Shown: piece after piece, positions 41,715 to 51,024 of the stretch | How positions within the stretch are numbered: position 1 is the stretch's first letter | Layout of the letters: each line of letters begins with the position of its first letter | Source: Clostridia bacterium | GTDB taxonomy: Bacteria > Bacillota > Clostridia > Oscillospirales > Acutalibacteraceae | NCBI GenBank assembly: GCA_017407995.1 | Contig: JAFQVM010000005.1 | Coordinates: forward strand, 124,001-188,000 | Reading direction: 5' to 3' | DNA length: 64,000 nucleotides | The notes under the pieces: generated by a model | The model's input: only the letters and a program-made list of their open reading frames with translations | The model's database searches: none | What the model was told of the DNA's origin: nothing | Program-made: the position numbers and the translations under genes

Positions 41715-43139
41715 TTAATATGCTTCAAATCTTGAGATTGTTGCAAAGCAACGTGTCTCTTCAATAACAAGCTTTATATACTGCATACGTGCCTCTTCAA
41801 ACCTGCATATGCGCTTTGAACCTATGACAGTGCCTGCAAAAAGCTTTTTCCACTTTCCGTCTATCTGGCCGTAAAGAGTAAACTTTTCTATCTGCTGTCC
41901 TGTAGCTATATGCTCAGAAAGCACGACTTTATCAATATCGTAATCATCACCCAAATCAAGAGTAAGCATAGCATTCTCGGGGTCGTAACCCGAATGCCAA
42001 TACTCATCCTTATCATAACTCAAAGCCTTTTGACCGCAATGTTCATCGTCAAGACGGCACGAATCGGTCATTATAGAGTCCTCTGCAAGATTCTCTTTGA
42101 AGTCTATATTCAACTGAGCGCCCATAGCTATAAGAGTTTCTACTTCTCTGTCGCCAAAAAGGCCGTCTTTATTGGGCGGAATGTTAAGAAGAAAGCTCGC
42201 ATTAGCGCCGACAGAATTATAATATATATCAAGAAGCTTTGAAAGCGGTTTCACCTCATAATCATCTCTTGCATGGTAGAACCAGCCTTTTCTTATCGAG
42301 ACGTCGACCTCCGCAGGATACCATATGAGCTTTGACGCTTTCTTTATAGCTTTTCTGCTTCCCAAATCAAGAGCTGTCGGATTTATTTTCCTTGGCGGCT
42401 TATCAACATTCTGTTGTGACTGAGCAGCTATAAGCTCCTGCTGACTGTAATAATAAGGCACAACATTCCACTCGGATTTGCGGCAGACACCTGCCTCATT
42501 ACCGCACCAACGAACATCAGGTCCTGTTATAGAAATAACAGCATCGGGCTGATACTCTCTGATAATGTCATAGTAGCCCTGCCAATCGTACTCCTGTTTA
42601 CGGCCGTCCTTACCCTCGCCGCACGCACCATCAAACCACACGCAGAATATATCTCCGTAATTCGTCAGAAGCTCTTTGAGCTGATTTTTAAAATATCTGT
42701 TATAGGACTCTCCTTCACCGTAACGTGGGTCATGCCTGTCCCAAGGTGAAAGATATATGCCAAACTTAAGTCCGTACTTTTTACAAGCCTCGGCGCACTC
42801 ACGCACAACGTCTCCCTGACCGTCTTTCCACTTACTGTACTTCACGCTGTAATCAGTATATGCGCTGGGCCACAGACAAAAGCCGTCATGATGCTTGGCC
42901 GTGAGAATTATAGCCTTCATACCCGCTGCACGTACTGCCGCAGCCCACTGGTTAGCGTTGAGTTTTTCAGGGTTGAAGAGTTCAGGGTCATCTGTCCCGT
43001 CACCCCATTCGGAATCCGTAAAAGTGTTCATGCCGAAGTGAATAAATGCATAAAATTCGAGCTCGTGCCACTTTAACTGACGCTCGCTCGGCACTACCTC
43101 GGCAGCCCGTTTCACGTAATCTTCATTACGTTTTCTCAT
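41715..43139 (-). CDS. Alpha-L-fucosidase, GH29 family, with C-terminal F5/8-type C domain
   Basis: The 474-residue enzyme has the GH29 hallmarks FIHFGMNTFTDSEWG, ILTAKHHDGFCLWPS and the nucleophile region FCVWFDGACGEG. The C-terminal 130 residues form a discoidin-like (F5/8 type C) module (DLGDDYDIDKVVLSEHIA, EEARMQYIKLVIEE). No signal peptide is seen, so it is intracellular. The start at 43139 follows GGGTGA at good spacing; an ATG twelve bases earlier abuts its own AAAGG and is less likely. Fucosidase, GH27 galactosidase and a FucO-like dehydrogenase in the same window point to fucosylated glycan use. Confidence 0.9.
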   Translation of the reverse strand: MRKRNEDYVKRAAEVVPSERQLKWHELEFYAFIHFGMNTFTDSEWGDGTDDPELFNPEKLNANQWAAAVRAAGMKAIILTAKHHDGFCLWPSAYTDYSVKYSKWKDGQGDVVRECAEACKKYGLKFGIYLSPWDRHDPRYGEGESYNRYFKNQLKELLTNYGDIFCVWFDGACGEGKDGRKQEYDWQGYYDIIREYQPDAVISITGPDVRWCGNEAGVCRKSEWNVVPYYYSQQELIAAQSQQNVDKPPRKINPTALDLGSRKAIKKASKLIWYPAEVDVSIRKGWFYHARDDYEVKPLSKLLDIYYNSVGANASFLLNIPPNKDGLFGDREVETLIAMGAQLNIDFKENLAEDSIMTDSCRLDDEHCGQKALSYDKDEYWHSGYDPENAMLTLDLGDDYDIDKVVLSEHIATGQQIEKFTLYGQIDGKWKKLFAGTVIGSKRICRFEEARMQYIKLVIEETRCFATISRFEAY

Positions 43140-43178
43140 TGTTTCACCCATCCTTTCGGTGATATAAAGCATATAATA

Positions 43179-43207
43179 AAAATACCACAAAAAAGTGTTT
43201 GTGTAAA
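43179..43207 (-). promoter_or_regulatory. Promoter of the GH29/GH27 operon
   Basis: On the minus strand TTTACA, 17 bases, TATTTT. The match is moderate. I see no catabolite-repression site that I can support. Confidence 0.4.
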
Positions 43208-43230
43208 CAGATATATTTCGCTTTTGTATT

Positions 43231-43263
43231 AAAAAACACGCACAGCTTAATACTGTGCGTGTT
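43231..43263 (-). terminator. Terminator of the DUF2752 operon
   Basis: AACACGCACAG and CTGTGCGTGTT around seven bases, followed on the minus strand by TTTTTAAT. Confidence 0.85.
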
Positions 43264-43280
43264 CATAATAGCTCTTTAAT

Positions 43281-43688
43281 TTACATCTGAGGGTTATTGC
43301 CTGTAGAAGCTGCAGCAGCATCAACACAAGCAAATATTTTTTCGGGAAGATTTGACTGGTTAATAGTACCGACAATGCCTGTGATAAAAGGAATAAGGCA
43401 AACAAACCAGCCCACTGCAATAGCTATAATCTTATTTGTCCACTCGCTTTCAATATTTACAGAAAGCTGATTCTCGCCTGTTACGGTAAGTGTAACTCTG
43501 CACTCAAGGCCAAGGCCGACTATGTTTTTAAAGCCGTCTCTATCCTTTGTGATAACAAGATTTGCACTTGCGGGACTCATTATCTGTGACTGAACTGCAA
43601 AGCCCTGCATGGACAGATTCTGAGACATAAGATTAATAAGCGATGCAAGGTCTGTACCACGATTAATTTTAATAACTCTTGTTGACAT
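43281..43688 (-). CDS. Small membrane protein of unknown function
   Basis: The 135-residue protein has a soluble N-terminal part rich in beta-strands (VIKINRGTDLASLINLMSQN, VTLTVTGENQLSVNIE) and one or two hydrophobic segments near residues 85-110 (IIAIAVGWFVCLIPFITGIVG). I do not recognise a named family. Its start overlaps the end of the DUF2752 gene (TAATG) behind GAGGAG, so the two are translationally coupled and probably act together at the membrane. The lack of charge in the hydrophobic part and a short polar tail suggest a single hairpin anchor. Confidence 0.7.
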   Translation of the reverse strand: MSTRVIKINRGTDLASLINLMSQNLSMQGFAVQSQIMSPASANLVITKDRDGFKNIVGLGLECRVTLTVTGENQLSVNIESEWTNKIIAIAVGWFVCLIPFITGIVGTINQSNLPEKIFACVDAAAASTGNNPQM

Positions 43689-44104
43689 TATGAACACTCC
43701 TCATATAAATATTGAAACAATCTATAAACTGCTCCGGTCTCAAATTTTGCATACACTATGTCACTACCTGCCGACATTCTGTATATGTAAACGGCAAGCA
43801 TCAGCACAAGTATTCCGACACATAACACTATCATAACCTTGCGGGGAATGCGTTTTCTTAAAAGATAGACCAAAAAGGCTGCCGGCAGAAGATAAACCAA
43901 CGGGTGAAAGTAAAAAGCAAGAGCAAAATCAAATTTCAGCAATGCCCCCACAGCTCTGCTCATTCCGCATGACGGACACGATACACCGGTAAGCCATCTA
44001 ATCGGACAACCGTAAGTCAGATAAAACGCAATGACCGCAACGGCTAAAATCAGCATTAAAATGCCGTGCAAAATTCTGTTTTTGTTTAAATTATATTGTT
44101 TCAT
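43688..44104 (-). CDS. DUF2752 membrane protein
   Basis: The 138-residue protein has three or four hydrophobic helices and the DUF2752 signature CPIRWLTGVSCPSCGMSRAV, with the paired cysteines that define the family. The function is unknown; some members occur near prepilin or cofactor-related genes. A weak ribosome site precedes the ATG at 44104. It is the first gene of a two-gene unit with the small membrane protein at 43281-43688. Confidence 0.82.
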   Translation of the reverse strand: MKQYNLNKNRILHGILMLILAVAVIAFYLTYGCPIRWLTGVSCPSCGMSRAVGALLKFDFALAFYFHPLVYLLPAAFLVYLLRKRIPRKVMIVLCVGILVLMLAVYIYRMSAGSDIVYAKFETGAVYRLFQYLYEECS

Positions 44105-44157
44105 ATTACATAGCTAAAGATATCATATATTAAGCCGCATGTCAAGAATAACAAGTT

Positions 44158-44200
44158 GCCTCCCTTGGGTTTTACTTACACCAAAGGAGGCTTTTTATTT
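44158..44200. terminator. Hairpin downstream of glmS
   Basis: GCCTCCCTTGG and CCAAAGGAGGC pair with one mismatch around 12 bases. Its best T-run is on the plus strand, although glmS reads on the minus strand, so its role as glmS terminator is plausible but not ideal. Confidence 0.55.
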
Positions 44201-44207
44201 TAATGGC

Positions 44208-46034
44208 CTATTCCACAGTGACGGATTTGGCAAGATTTCTCGGTTTATCCACATCACATCCACGCTCAAGCGCCATGTAATAAGCAAAAATCTGAAGCGG
44301 TACAACATCAAGCGAGGGCATATAATCGGAATGCGTCTGAGGCAGGTGTATAACATAGTCTGCAAACTCGTCTACCTCAGGATGGTCTCCCGAAATAAGC
44401 GCTGCCACTTTAGCGCCTCTCGCTTTCACTTCCTTAATATTACCGAGAGTTTTCTCAAACAGTTCACGCTGAGTTGCTATTGCAAATACAGGTGTACCCT
44501 CCTCAATCAGCGAGATTGTACCGTGTTTGAGCTCTCCTGCGGCATACGCCTCCGACTGTATATACGATATCTCTTTGAGTTTCAAAGACCCCTCAAGTGA
44601 AATTGCATAATCAAGCCCACGACCTATAAAAAACACCGTCTTTGTATCCTTAAACTTGCTTGCCAATTCTTTTAACTCATCATCCATTGACAGCAAACCC
44701 TCAATCTGTTCTGGCAGTGCCAAAAGTTTCTTACAGCGTTCTGCTTCCCTCTTTTCACTCATTCTTCCGAGAGCCCGTGAAAGTCGGATAGCCAAAAGAT
44801 AAACTACGCAGAGCTGCGCTGAAAAAGCCTTTGTTGTGGCAACTGCTATTTCAGGACCTGCCATTGTATATATTACATCATCGCTTTCTCTGGCTATGGT
44901 GCTCGCAACAACATTGACTATTGACACAACGTGGGCTCCACGCCGCTTCGCCTCTCTAAGAGCGGCAAGAGTATCGGCCGTCTCGCCCGACTGGCTGATA
45001 ACTATACACAAATCTCCTTTTTTCACTATAGGATTACGGTATCTAAACTCGCTTGCGAGGTCAACCTCGCACGGGATTTCTGCATCTCTCTCAATGATAT
45101 ACTTTGCCGCAACGCCGACATGCCATGCGCTTCCGCAGGCAACGATATGAATTTTGCCGATTTTTTTGATATCCTCATCACTCAGACTCAGTTCAGGCAA
45201 ATCGACTACTGAATTTTTTATGTGCGGCGATAATGTATCACGTACAGCTTTTGGCTGCTCATCAATCTCCTTTTTCATAAAGTGACGGTAGCCACCCTTT
45301 TCCGCTGACTGGGCATCCCAATCAACATGAAAAAGACTCTTCTTTACAAGATTACGGTTTGAATCATAAAACCTAACACGGTCCTTCTTGAGTATAGCTA
45401 TCTCTCCGTCTTCGAGCAACCAGCAGTCTCTTGTGTAGTTTAGCATCGCAGGTATATCGGAAGCGAGAAAGTTTTCACCCTTGCCCTTTCCGACTATCAG
45501 CGGACTGTCCTTTTTAGCGGCTATAATCTCATTCGGTCTGTCCGCAACCAAAACAGCCACAGCATAAGACCCACGCACATTACCCATAACCGCCGCCATA
45601 GTTTCAACCGGGTCGCCGTTATAATACAAGTCAAAAAGATGAGCAAGCACCTCGGTGTCTGTCTGCGACACAAAAACACAGCCCTTTTCCATAAGATTAT
45701 TCTTTAGTTCAATGTAATTTTCAATAATGCCGTTGTGAACGATAGTAACTCGTCCCCCACCGCCTATATGAGGATGTGCATTTTCATCCGTGGGCGCTCC
45801 GTGGGTAGCCCACCTTGTGTGTCCGATTCCCACATGACCCTCAAGTTTGCCGAAAGCTGCAAGCTTTTCTTCAAGCTGCGCTATCCGTCCTTTAGTCTTT
45901 ATCACATCTATATGCTCGCCGTTGCTCACAGCAATACCTGCAGAGTCATATCCTCTGTATTCAAGTTTTCTCAATCCGTCAACCAAAATAGGAGAAGCGC
46001 TGTTTGCTCCAATATAACCAACAATTCCACACAT
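44208..46034 (-). CDS. glmS: Glutamine-fructose-6-phosphate aminotransferase (isomerizing)
   Basis: The 608-residue enzyme starts MCGIVGYIGA, with catalytic Cys as residue 2 after Met removal. An N-terminal glutaminase domain (GHTRWATHGAPTDENAHPH) is followed by two SIS domains (HIVACGSAWHVGVAAKYII, SQSGETADTLAALREAK) and the conserved tail NLAKSVTVE. It makes glucosamine 6-phosphate, the first step towards UDP-GlcNAc and the wall. AAGGAAAAC precedes the ATG. No glmS ribozyme core is visible in the 190-base upstream region, which is notable since many Firmicutes use one. Confidence 0.97.
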   Translation of the reverse strand: MCGIVGYIGANSASPILVDGLRKLEYRGYDSAGIAVSNGEHIDVIKTKGRIAQLEEKLAAFGKLEGHVGIGHTRWATHGAPTDENAHPHIGGGGRVTIVHNGIIENYIELKNNLMEKGCVFVSQTDTEVLAHLFDLYYNGDPVETMAAVMGNVRGSYAVAVLVADRPNEIIAAKKDSPLIVGKGKGENFLASDIPAMLNYTRDCWLLEDGEIAILKKDRVRFYDSNRNLVKKSLFHVDWDAQSAEKGGYRHFMKKEIDEQPKAVRDTLSPHIKNSVVDLPELSLSDEDIKKIGKIHIVACGSAWHVGVAAKYIIERDAEIPCEVDLASEFRYRNPIVKKGDLCIVISQSGETADTLAALREAKRRGAHVVSIVNVVASTIARESDDVIYTMAGPEIAVATTKAFSAQLCVVYLLAIRLSRALGRMSEKREAERCKKLLALPEQIEGLLSMDDELKELASKFKDTKTVFFIGRGLDYAISLEGSLKLKEISYIQSEAYAAGELKHGTISLIEEGTPVFAIATQRELFEKTLGNIKEVKARGAKVAALISGDHPEVDEFADYVIHLPQTHSDYMPSLDVVPLQIFAYYMALERGCDVDKPRNLAKSVTVE

Positions 46035-46107
46035 ATTCTGTTTTCCTTTTCATATGAATTTGCAAACCAACTACACATACTGCCAACACCGATAGTATGG
46101 CCCTTAT

Positions 46108-46136
46108 ATTATATGCAGATTTTCGGCAGATGTTAC
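46108..46136 (-). promoter_or_regulatory. Tentative glmS promoter
   Basis: On the minus strand GTAACA, 17 bases, TATAAT. A CATACT/AGTATG hairpin (46076-46099) follows in the leader. Confidence 0.45.
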
Positions 46137-46156
46137 CTAAGTTTTGTTTTTTAAAC

Positions 46157-46188
46157 AAAAAACCGACTCTCAAATGAGAGTCGGTTTT
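46157..46188 (-). terminator. Terminator of the acyltransferase/ligase operon
   Basis: AAACCGACTCTCA and TGAGAGTCGGTTT form a long stem with almost no loop, followed on the minus strand by TTTTGTTT. Confidence 0.87.
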
Positions 46189-46224
46189 AGTATATGCGTT
46201 TTTTCTTTTTTAGAGCAGCAAGAA

Positions 46225-47487
46225 TTAAAGCTTTATAATCTTATTCTTCTTGTTAAGTATATATGCAATGAGAGTTAAGATAAGTGCCATTATCACGCAG
46301 TAGCAGACACCGAACACGTCAGATGCCTCTGCCATTGTACCGCTTCCAATGATTTCACGCATTCCGCCGACAAAGGCAAACTCCAACAAATACATGAGTA
46401 TCGGATTTTTACCCCACCATGAAAGCGGGTCAAACTTACCTTTGTAGAAATTAAAGAAATCAAAGATTATGAATGCTACACTGCTGATAAACAGAGCTAC
46501 AAGTACAAAGCTCGGGCTGACGCTTCCGAAATTCAAATCGGAAACCATCGAGACTGCAAACGCCGCAACTCCGAGAATCGGAAGTGCTATGAGATAGCGT
46601 GAACGCTTTGCTCTGTCTGCAAAATACAAATCAGCCATTACCGTACCGAGGATAACCATCGAGCCCCATGCGAATGAGCCGAGGAATCCGCCCTGAGCAA
46701 TCTTATCAAGAACTTCAACGTTATTTCCTATTTCATGGAAGATTCCGTATGCGCCGAGCATCACAACCGCTGCAATAGCTCTTATATAGGTCTTGAAGTT
46801 GATGAACGCAAGGGTTATAAGTCCTGCAGCGCCAATCGCCTGAAGAACAAGCCAATAGCCCCAAGTATCAACCTCTGTGCCATAACGCACTATCATTACG
46901 AAATCTCTTACCGCAGTAATTACGCAAAGTGCGGCACTTGCAAATACAATTACAAACAATATCTTTTTGAAAACTTTTTGAGCTTTCTTTAACGGTTTGA
47001 TATTACAAATAAGAGCTATCAAACCGAATCCGAGTACTGCAAATGTCAGTACTACGAATATGTAATCTACCATGTGATTAAAATTAAAGCTTGTATCGCC
47101 TAAGAATGTGTTTACTCCGCACAGGATTCCTCCGATTCCGATAAGCGCAGAGTAGCGAGAGAGAAAGTGACAAACCGTCTTCTTGGTTCCGTACTTAGCT
47201 TTTCTGCTCTCATAAGATGATTTGATAGTCAGCGCAATAGCGAACATAAACATAGGCGCTATAACATCCGCCAACATCATGCCGGGTAAAATCTCTATAC
47301 CCTTCTCATGGTCGTGCTCCGCTATTCTTGACAAAAGTTCAAGTCCTTTAAAGTCCTTAAGCATCTGGAAGAATATCATGCTGAAGATGACCGCACCTCT
47401 GAATCTGTCAATACTCATGATGCGCTCACGCTGCGGCTTTAATGCATTTTCAGGAGCCTTTACCGCTGTTGCTGTTTTCTCTGACAT
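46225..47487 (-). CDS. Membrane acyltransferase, DUF5009/HGSNAT-like
   Basis: The 420-residue protein has about ten transmembrane helices. The first contains RIMSIDRFRGAVIFSMIFFQ, which matches the RLxSLDxxRG signature of DUF5009/NagX and the human heparan-alpha-glucosaminide N-acetyltransferase family. These move acyl groups from cytoplasmic acyl-CoA to an acceptor on the other side of the membrane, often a sugar. The start at 47487 follows GGAGG at eight bases; the longer frame has no free site. It is the second gene after an AMP-dependent acyl ligase, so the ligase may load the donor, as with DltA/DltB. That partnership is inference. Confidence 0.78.
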   Translation of the reverse strand: MSEKTATAVKAPENALKPQRERIMSIDRFRGAVIFSMIFFQMLKDFKGLELLSRIAEHDHEKGIEILPGMMLADVIAPMFMFAIALTIKSSYESRKAKYGTKKTVCHFLSRYSALIGIGGILCGVNTFLGDTSFNFNHMVDYIFVVLTFAVLGFGLIALICNIKPLKKAQKVFKKILFVIVFASAALCVITAVRDFVMIVRYGTEVDTWGYWLVLQAIGAAGLITLAFINFKTYIRAIAAVVMLGAYGIFHEIGNNVEVLDKIAQGGFLGSFAWGSMVILGTVMADLYFADRAKRSRYLIALPILGVAAFAVSMVSDLNFGSVSPSFVLVALFISSVAFIIFDFFNFYKGKFDPLSWWGKNPILMYLLEFAFVGGMREIIGSGTMAEASDVFGVCYCVIMALILTLIAYILNKKNKIIKL

Positions 47488-47533
47488 TTTTCTGACCTCC
47501 TTCTTGTTTTCTGCCATCTCCTTTAAATGACAG

Positions 47534-49168
47534 TTATTTATTTTTTTCAACCGGAACAGGGTCGCAAAGCTTCATGAAATCGACCTTTCCGATTTGAGTC
47601 CTGGGAAGTGAGTCAAGAATAACTATCTTTGACGGGCGTGAGAAACGAGGCAGATTGTCTCGACAATATGCATCTATCTCAGCTATTTTCTCTTTCTGGT
47701 TCTCCGGCTCAGAATCAAGAGATACATAGAGCTTAACTATAGGCTTGCCGTCCAAGTAACCCTGAACAGCACAGGCCTCGTTTATTCCGAGTGTGCCTAT
47801 CAGTGCATCCTCAATGTCCGTGGGATAAACGTTATAGCCTGATATAACGATAAGGCGCTTTTTACGGCCTGTGAAGAAGAAAAATCCTTCTTCATCAACG
47901 TATCCGAGGTCTCCTGTGAGCACCCAGCGCTCGCCGTTTTCATCGACATATATACCGCTTGTCTCCTCGTTATAATAGCCCTCCATGAGCGTTGAACCCG
48001 CAACAACTATCTCGCCTATGGTGTTTGCAGGCAGCGGCTTTTTATCATCATCCCAAATTTCCATTTTCATCTCATGCAGAGGCTTACCGATGGAGTTCTT
48101 CTTCCATGCAGCATAAGTATTAACGCAACATACAGAGCTTACCTCTGTAAGGCCGTAGCCTCTGAACAGACGTCCTCTGCCACCCCACTTTTCAATAGCG
48201 GAGTTAAACATTCCTACAAACTGCTCATTTACAACATCGCCGCCGCTGAATACAAGTTCAAGATTTCTCAGGTGTTCACCCTCGAAGTTCTTTTCCTCAT
48301 ACATCTTCTTATACATATTGGGAACACCCAATATAAAAGATACGGGATATTTCTTCATCAGATTGTTTACGCTGCTCGCCTTAAATCTCGGAACAGGGAT
48401 ACAGCAAAAGCCTTCACACATACTAAAGAGCATGGAAACTCCCAAACCGAACGCATGGAACATAGGCAACGCTATTATAGAACATTCTTTACCCGGTGTA
48501 TTGTGATGCTCTATCTGACCGACTTTATATACAAGCTCGTTGAGAGCCTTTGAGCTGAGTTTTATTGTCTTACTCTTTCCCGTTGTTCCGCCACCATGAA
48601 GATAGACTGCCACATCGTCACCGTTGCCGCTGATACCCTCTGACGGATTGCAGCGATGCAGAACCGCATAGTAATCCAACGCATTCTTAAGTCCGTTTGA
48701 AGCTTTCGCTGAAAAGCCCTCAAAAATCTTAAACGCCGGACGCTTTGCACTACTGACATAGTCAGAGTTGGAGCATATGATGCAAGGCACGTTATGAAAA
48801 TTGAGCATATCAACATACTGCTTTGCAAGCAAGTCCATGAGCATTACGCCCTTTGAGCCTACATCATCCATTGTTTCCTTAAGAACATCGGGAGGTGTAA
48901 GAGGATGGACTATATTTGCTATAACACCGATTTTATTCAGCGCATAAAACGCAACAAAGCTCTGCAAACACGTCGGCAGAAAAATGGTATAAACATCTCC
49001 CCTGCGAAGACCTGCGCTTTTAAAATATGCAGCAAGACGGTCAATATCGCCGAGGAGTTGAGAACGGAGTATCTTATGACCGAAATGAATAGCGATATTG
49101 TAATCGCCGAAACGGTCAGTACTCAATTTAAAATATTCATAGCAATTGTAATTTTTGGTTTCAAGCAT
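47534..49168 (-). CDS. AMP-dependent acyl-CoA synthetase/ligase
   Basis: The 544-residue ANL-superfamily enzyme has the P-loop YLHGGGTTGKSKTIKLSS, the YGLTEVSSVC motif, TGDLGYVDEEGFFFFTGRKK and the C-terminal lysine in PRTQIGKVDF. It activates a carboxylic acid with ATP and transfers it to CoA or another thiol. The substrate is not clear; long-chain or aromatic acids are usual. It starts at 49168 (MLETKNYN) or two codons earlier at a GTG, behind AGGAAAGAG. It is 46 bases ahead of the membrane acyltransferase on the same strand. Confidence 0.86.
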   Translation of the reverse strand: MLETKNYNCYEYFKLSTDRFGDYNIAIHFGHKILRSQLLGDIDRLAAYFKSAGLRRGDVYTIFLPTCLQSFVAFYALNKIGVIANIVHPLTPPDVLKETMDDVGSKGVMLMDLLAKQYVDMLNFHNVPCIICSNSDYVSSAKRPAFKIFEGFSAKASNGLKNALDYYAVLHRCNPSEGISGNGDDVAVYLHGGGTTGKSKTIKLSSKALNELVYKVGQIEHHNTPGKECSIIALPMFHAFGLGVSMLFSMCEGFCCIPVPRFKASSVNNLMKKYPVSFILGVPNMYKKMYEEKNFEGEHLRNLELVFSGGDVVNEQFVGMFNSAIEKWGGRGRLFRGYGLTEVSSVCCVNTYAAWKKNSIGKPLHEMKMEIWDDDKKPLPANTIGEIVVAGSTLMEGYYNEETSGIYVDENGERWVLTGDLGYVDEEGFFFFTGRKKRLIVISGYNVYPTDIEDALIGTLGINEACAVQGYLDGKPIVKLYVSLDSEPENQKEKIAEIDAYCRDNLPRFSRPSKIVILDSLPRTQIGKVDFMKLCDPVPVEKNK

Positions 49169-49302
49169 CTGCACACACTCTTTCCTTAACTAAATCTTTT
49201 TTGTTCTTCACTATCCTTTATTATTCTTATTTTTATTCTAACTTTTTTATCACATTATGTCAATGCGACAAAAGCAAAAAGCACAAAAGGTAAACTTTTT
49301 CA

Positions 49303-49343
49303 TAAAAAAGTCAAGGTTTCTAAACGCAGAACGTTTAAAAACC
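49303..49343 (-). terminator. Terminator of the Lrp/aminotransferase operon
   Basis: GGTTTCTAAACG and CGTTTAAAAACC pair with one mismatch; a TTGACTTTTTTAT tract follows on the minus strand. Confidence 0.72.
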
Positions 49344-49351
49344 CTGAAATA

Positions 49352-50527
49352 TTATTTTTTTATCTTTTTGACGAAATCTTCAAGCCGCTCAAGCGCAGAG
49401 GATATATGCTTTACCGAGTACGCATAGGAAATTCGTGCAAAGCCCTCTCCGCAATCGCCGAACGCTGTTCCGGGAACTATCGCAAGTGAGTTTTCATATA
49501 GCAATCTGTTACAAAACTCCTCACTCGTCATTTTATCGGAACAGGCAATCTGAGGAAACACATAGAACGCTCCCTTAGGCTCAAAACACGGCATACCTAT
49601 CGTTTCAAGACCCTCAAGCAACATTATTCTGCGGCGGTTATACTGAGCACGCATATACTCTATATCCTCATCGGCATTATTGAAAGCCTCAAGTGCCGCA
49701 AACTGACTTGCAGTCGGAGCGCACATAATAGCATACTGGTGAATTTTCAGCATCTGCTTTGTTATCTCTTTGGGAGCCGCAATATATCCTAATCGCCAGC
49801 CCGTCATTGCATATGCCTTAGACACGCCGCTGACAAGTATTGTACGCTCACGCATCCCCTCAAGAGATGCTATGGACACATGGCGTTTACCATATGTAAG
49901 CTCTGCATAAATCTCATCCGATATAACAACTATATCGGTATCTTTAAGCACTTCGGCTATCGCCTTTAAATCCTCTGCATCCATAACAGCACCGGTAGGA
50001 TTATTTGGGAACGGCAAAATAAGTGCCTTCGTCTTTGGCGTTATCGCTGCCTTTAACTCCTCAGCCGTCAATTTAAAAGCGTTCTCGTTTTTCGTATTTA
50101 TTATCACCGGAACAGCACCCAAAAGCTGAGTCATCGGCTCATAACACACATACGACGGCATAGGGATTATAACCTCATCGCCCGGGTCAATTATCGCACG
50201 CATAGCCAAGTCTATTGCCTCACTGCCGCCGACTGTCACTATAATCTCATTGTCCCCATCATAAAAAAGCGAAAATCTGCGACCCAGATATCCCGCTATC
50301 GCTTCCCTAAGTGCAGGCATGCCGCCGTTAGCGGTGTAATACGTTTTTCCGTCCTCTATGCTTCGTATAGCCTTCTCTCGGATATGCCAAGGCGTTACAA
50401 AATCAGGCTGCCCGACAGTCAGGGATATGACGTCATCCATACCGTCGAGTAAGTCGAAAAACTTTCTTATTCCCGATGGCTTTATCCCAACCGTTCGCTG
50501 CGACAGCACATTCTCATAGTTTATCAT
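49352..50527 (-). CDS. Class I/II pyridoxal-phosphate aminotransferase
   Basis: The 391-residue fold-type I enzyme has MPSYVCYEPMTQLLGA, LPFPNNPTGAVM, the PLP-lysine in VSGVSKAYAMTGWRLGY, and a C-terminal Arg-containing GFARISYAY that binds the substrate carboxylate. It resembles PatA/aspartate or aromatic aminotransferases. Its start overlaps the stop of the Lrp-family gene (TGATG), so it is co-transcribed and coupled, and the regulator probably senses its amino-acid substrate. A role in amino-acid transamination for branched-chain or aromatic compounds is likely, but I cannot choose between them. Confidence 0.88.
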   Translation of the reverse strand: MINYENVLSQRTVGIKPSGIRKFFDLLDGMDDVISLTVGQPDFVTPWHIREKAIRSIEDGKTYYTANGGMPALREAIAGYLGRRFSLFYDGDNEIIVTVGGSEAIDLAMRAIIDPGDEVIIPMPSYVCYEPMTQLLGAVPVIINTKNENAFKLTAEELKAAITPKTKALILPFPNNPTGAVMDAEDLKAIAEVLKDTDIVVISDEIYAELTYGKRHVSIASLEGMRERTILVSGVSKAYAMTGWRLGYIAAPKEITKQMLKIHQYAIMCAPTASQFAALEAFNNADEDIEYMRAQYNRRRIMLLEGLETIGMPCFEPKGAFYVFPQIACSDKMTSEEFCNRLLYENSLAIVPGTAFGDCGEGFARISYAYSVKHISSALERLEDFVKKIKK

Positions 50528-51000
50528 CAGTTACAATTGCCCCTCTCATCTTCTTTCGGGGCTTTATACACGATACCGTCCGACTTATACTTTCTTAAAA
50601 CAAAGTGAGTTGATGTGGATGTGACGGAATCCATTACCGCCAGCTTCTCAGCAACAAACAATGCAACCTCACGCATTGTTTTGCCCTCAAGCATAACAGC
50701 TATATCAAAACCGCCCGACATCAAAAACACATCTTTAACCTCAGGATAATTACTTATTCTGCCCGCAAGCTCGTCGAAACCGTAATCACGCTGAGGTACG
50801 ACTTTAAGCTCTATAAGAGCATCAACATACTCTCTGCCGGCTTTGTCCCAATCTATAACAGTCTTATATCCGAGGATTATTCCGCTACGCTCATATTTAT
50901 CTATAAGAGTGCGGATATCCCCCTCCTCTTTTTCACACATAGCAGCAAGCTCTTTTTCAGTAAGTCTGCTGTCTTTCTCAAGAAACTCAAGCAAGTTCAT
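50527..51000 (-). CDS. Lrp/AsnC-family transcriptional regulator
   Basis: The 157-residue protein has an N-terminal winged helix-turn-helix (LLEFLEKDSRLTEKELAAM, then YERSGIILGYKTVIDWD) and a RAM ligand-binding domain (PEVKDVFLMSGGFDIAVMLE, ending near THFVLRKYK). Lrp-family proteins bind an amino acid and regulate its metabolism. The start at 51000 follows TAGGAG. It is coupled to the aminotransferase. Repeated A/T-rich motifs surround its promoter and are probably its own binding sites. Confidence 0.9.
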   Translation of the reverse strand: MNLLEFLEKDSRLTEKELAAMCEKEEGDIRTLIDKYERSGIILGYKTVIDWDKAGREYVDALIELKVVPQRDYGFDELAGRISNYPEVKDVFLMSGGFDIAVMLEGKTMREVALFVAEKLAVMDSVTSTSTHFVLRKYKSDGIVYKAPKEDERGNCN

Positions 51001-51024
51001 AGTCTTTCTCCTAACCATCTATGA

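Noticed and set aside
46035..46224. glmS ribozyme
   Set aside because: The conserved core sequence was not found by eye in the leader.
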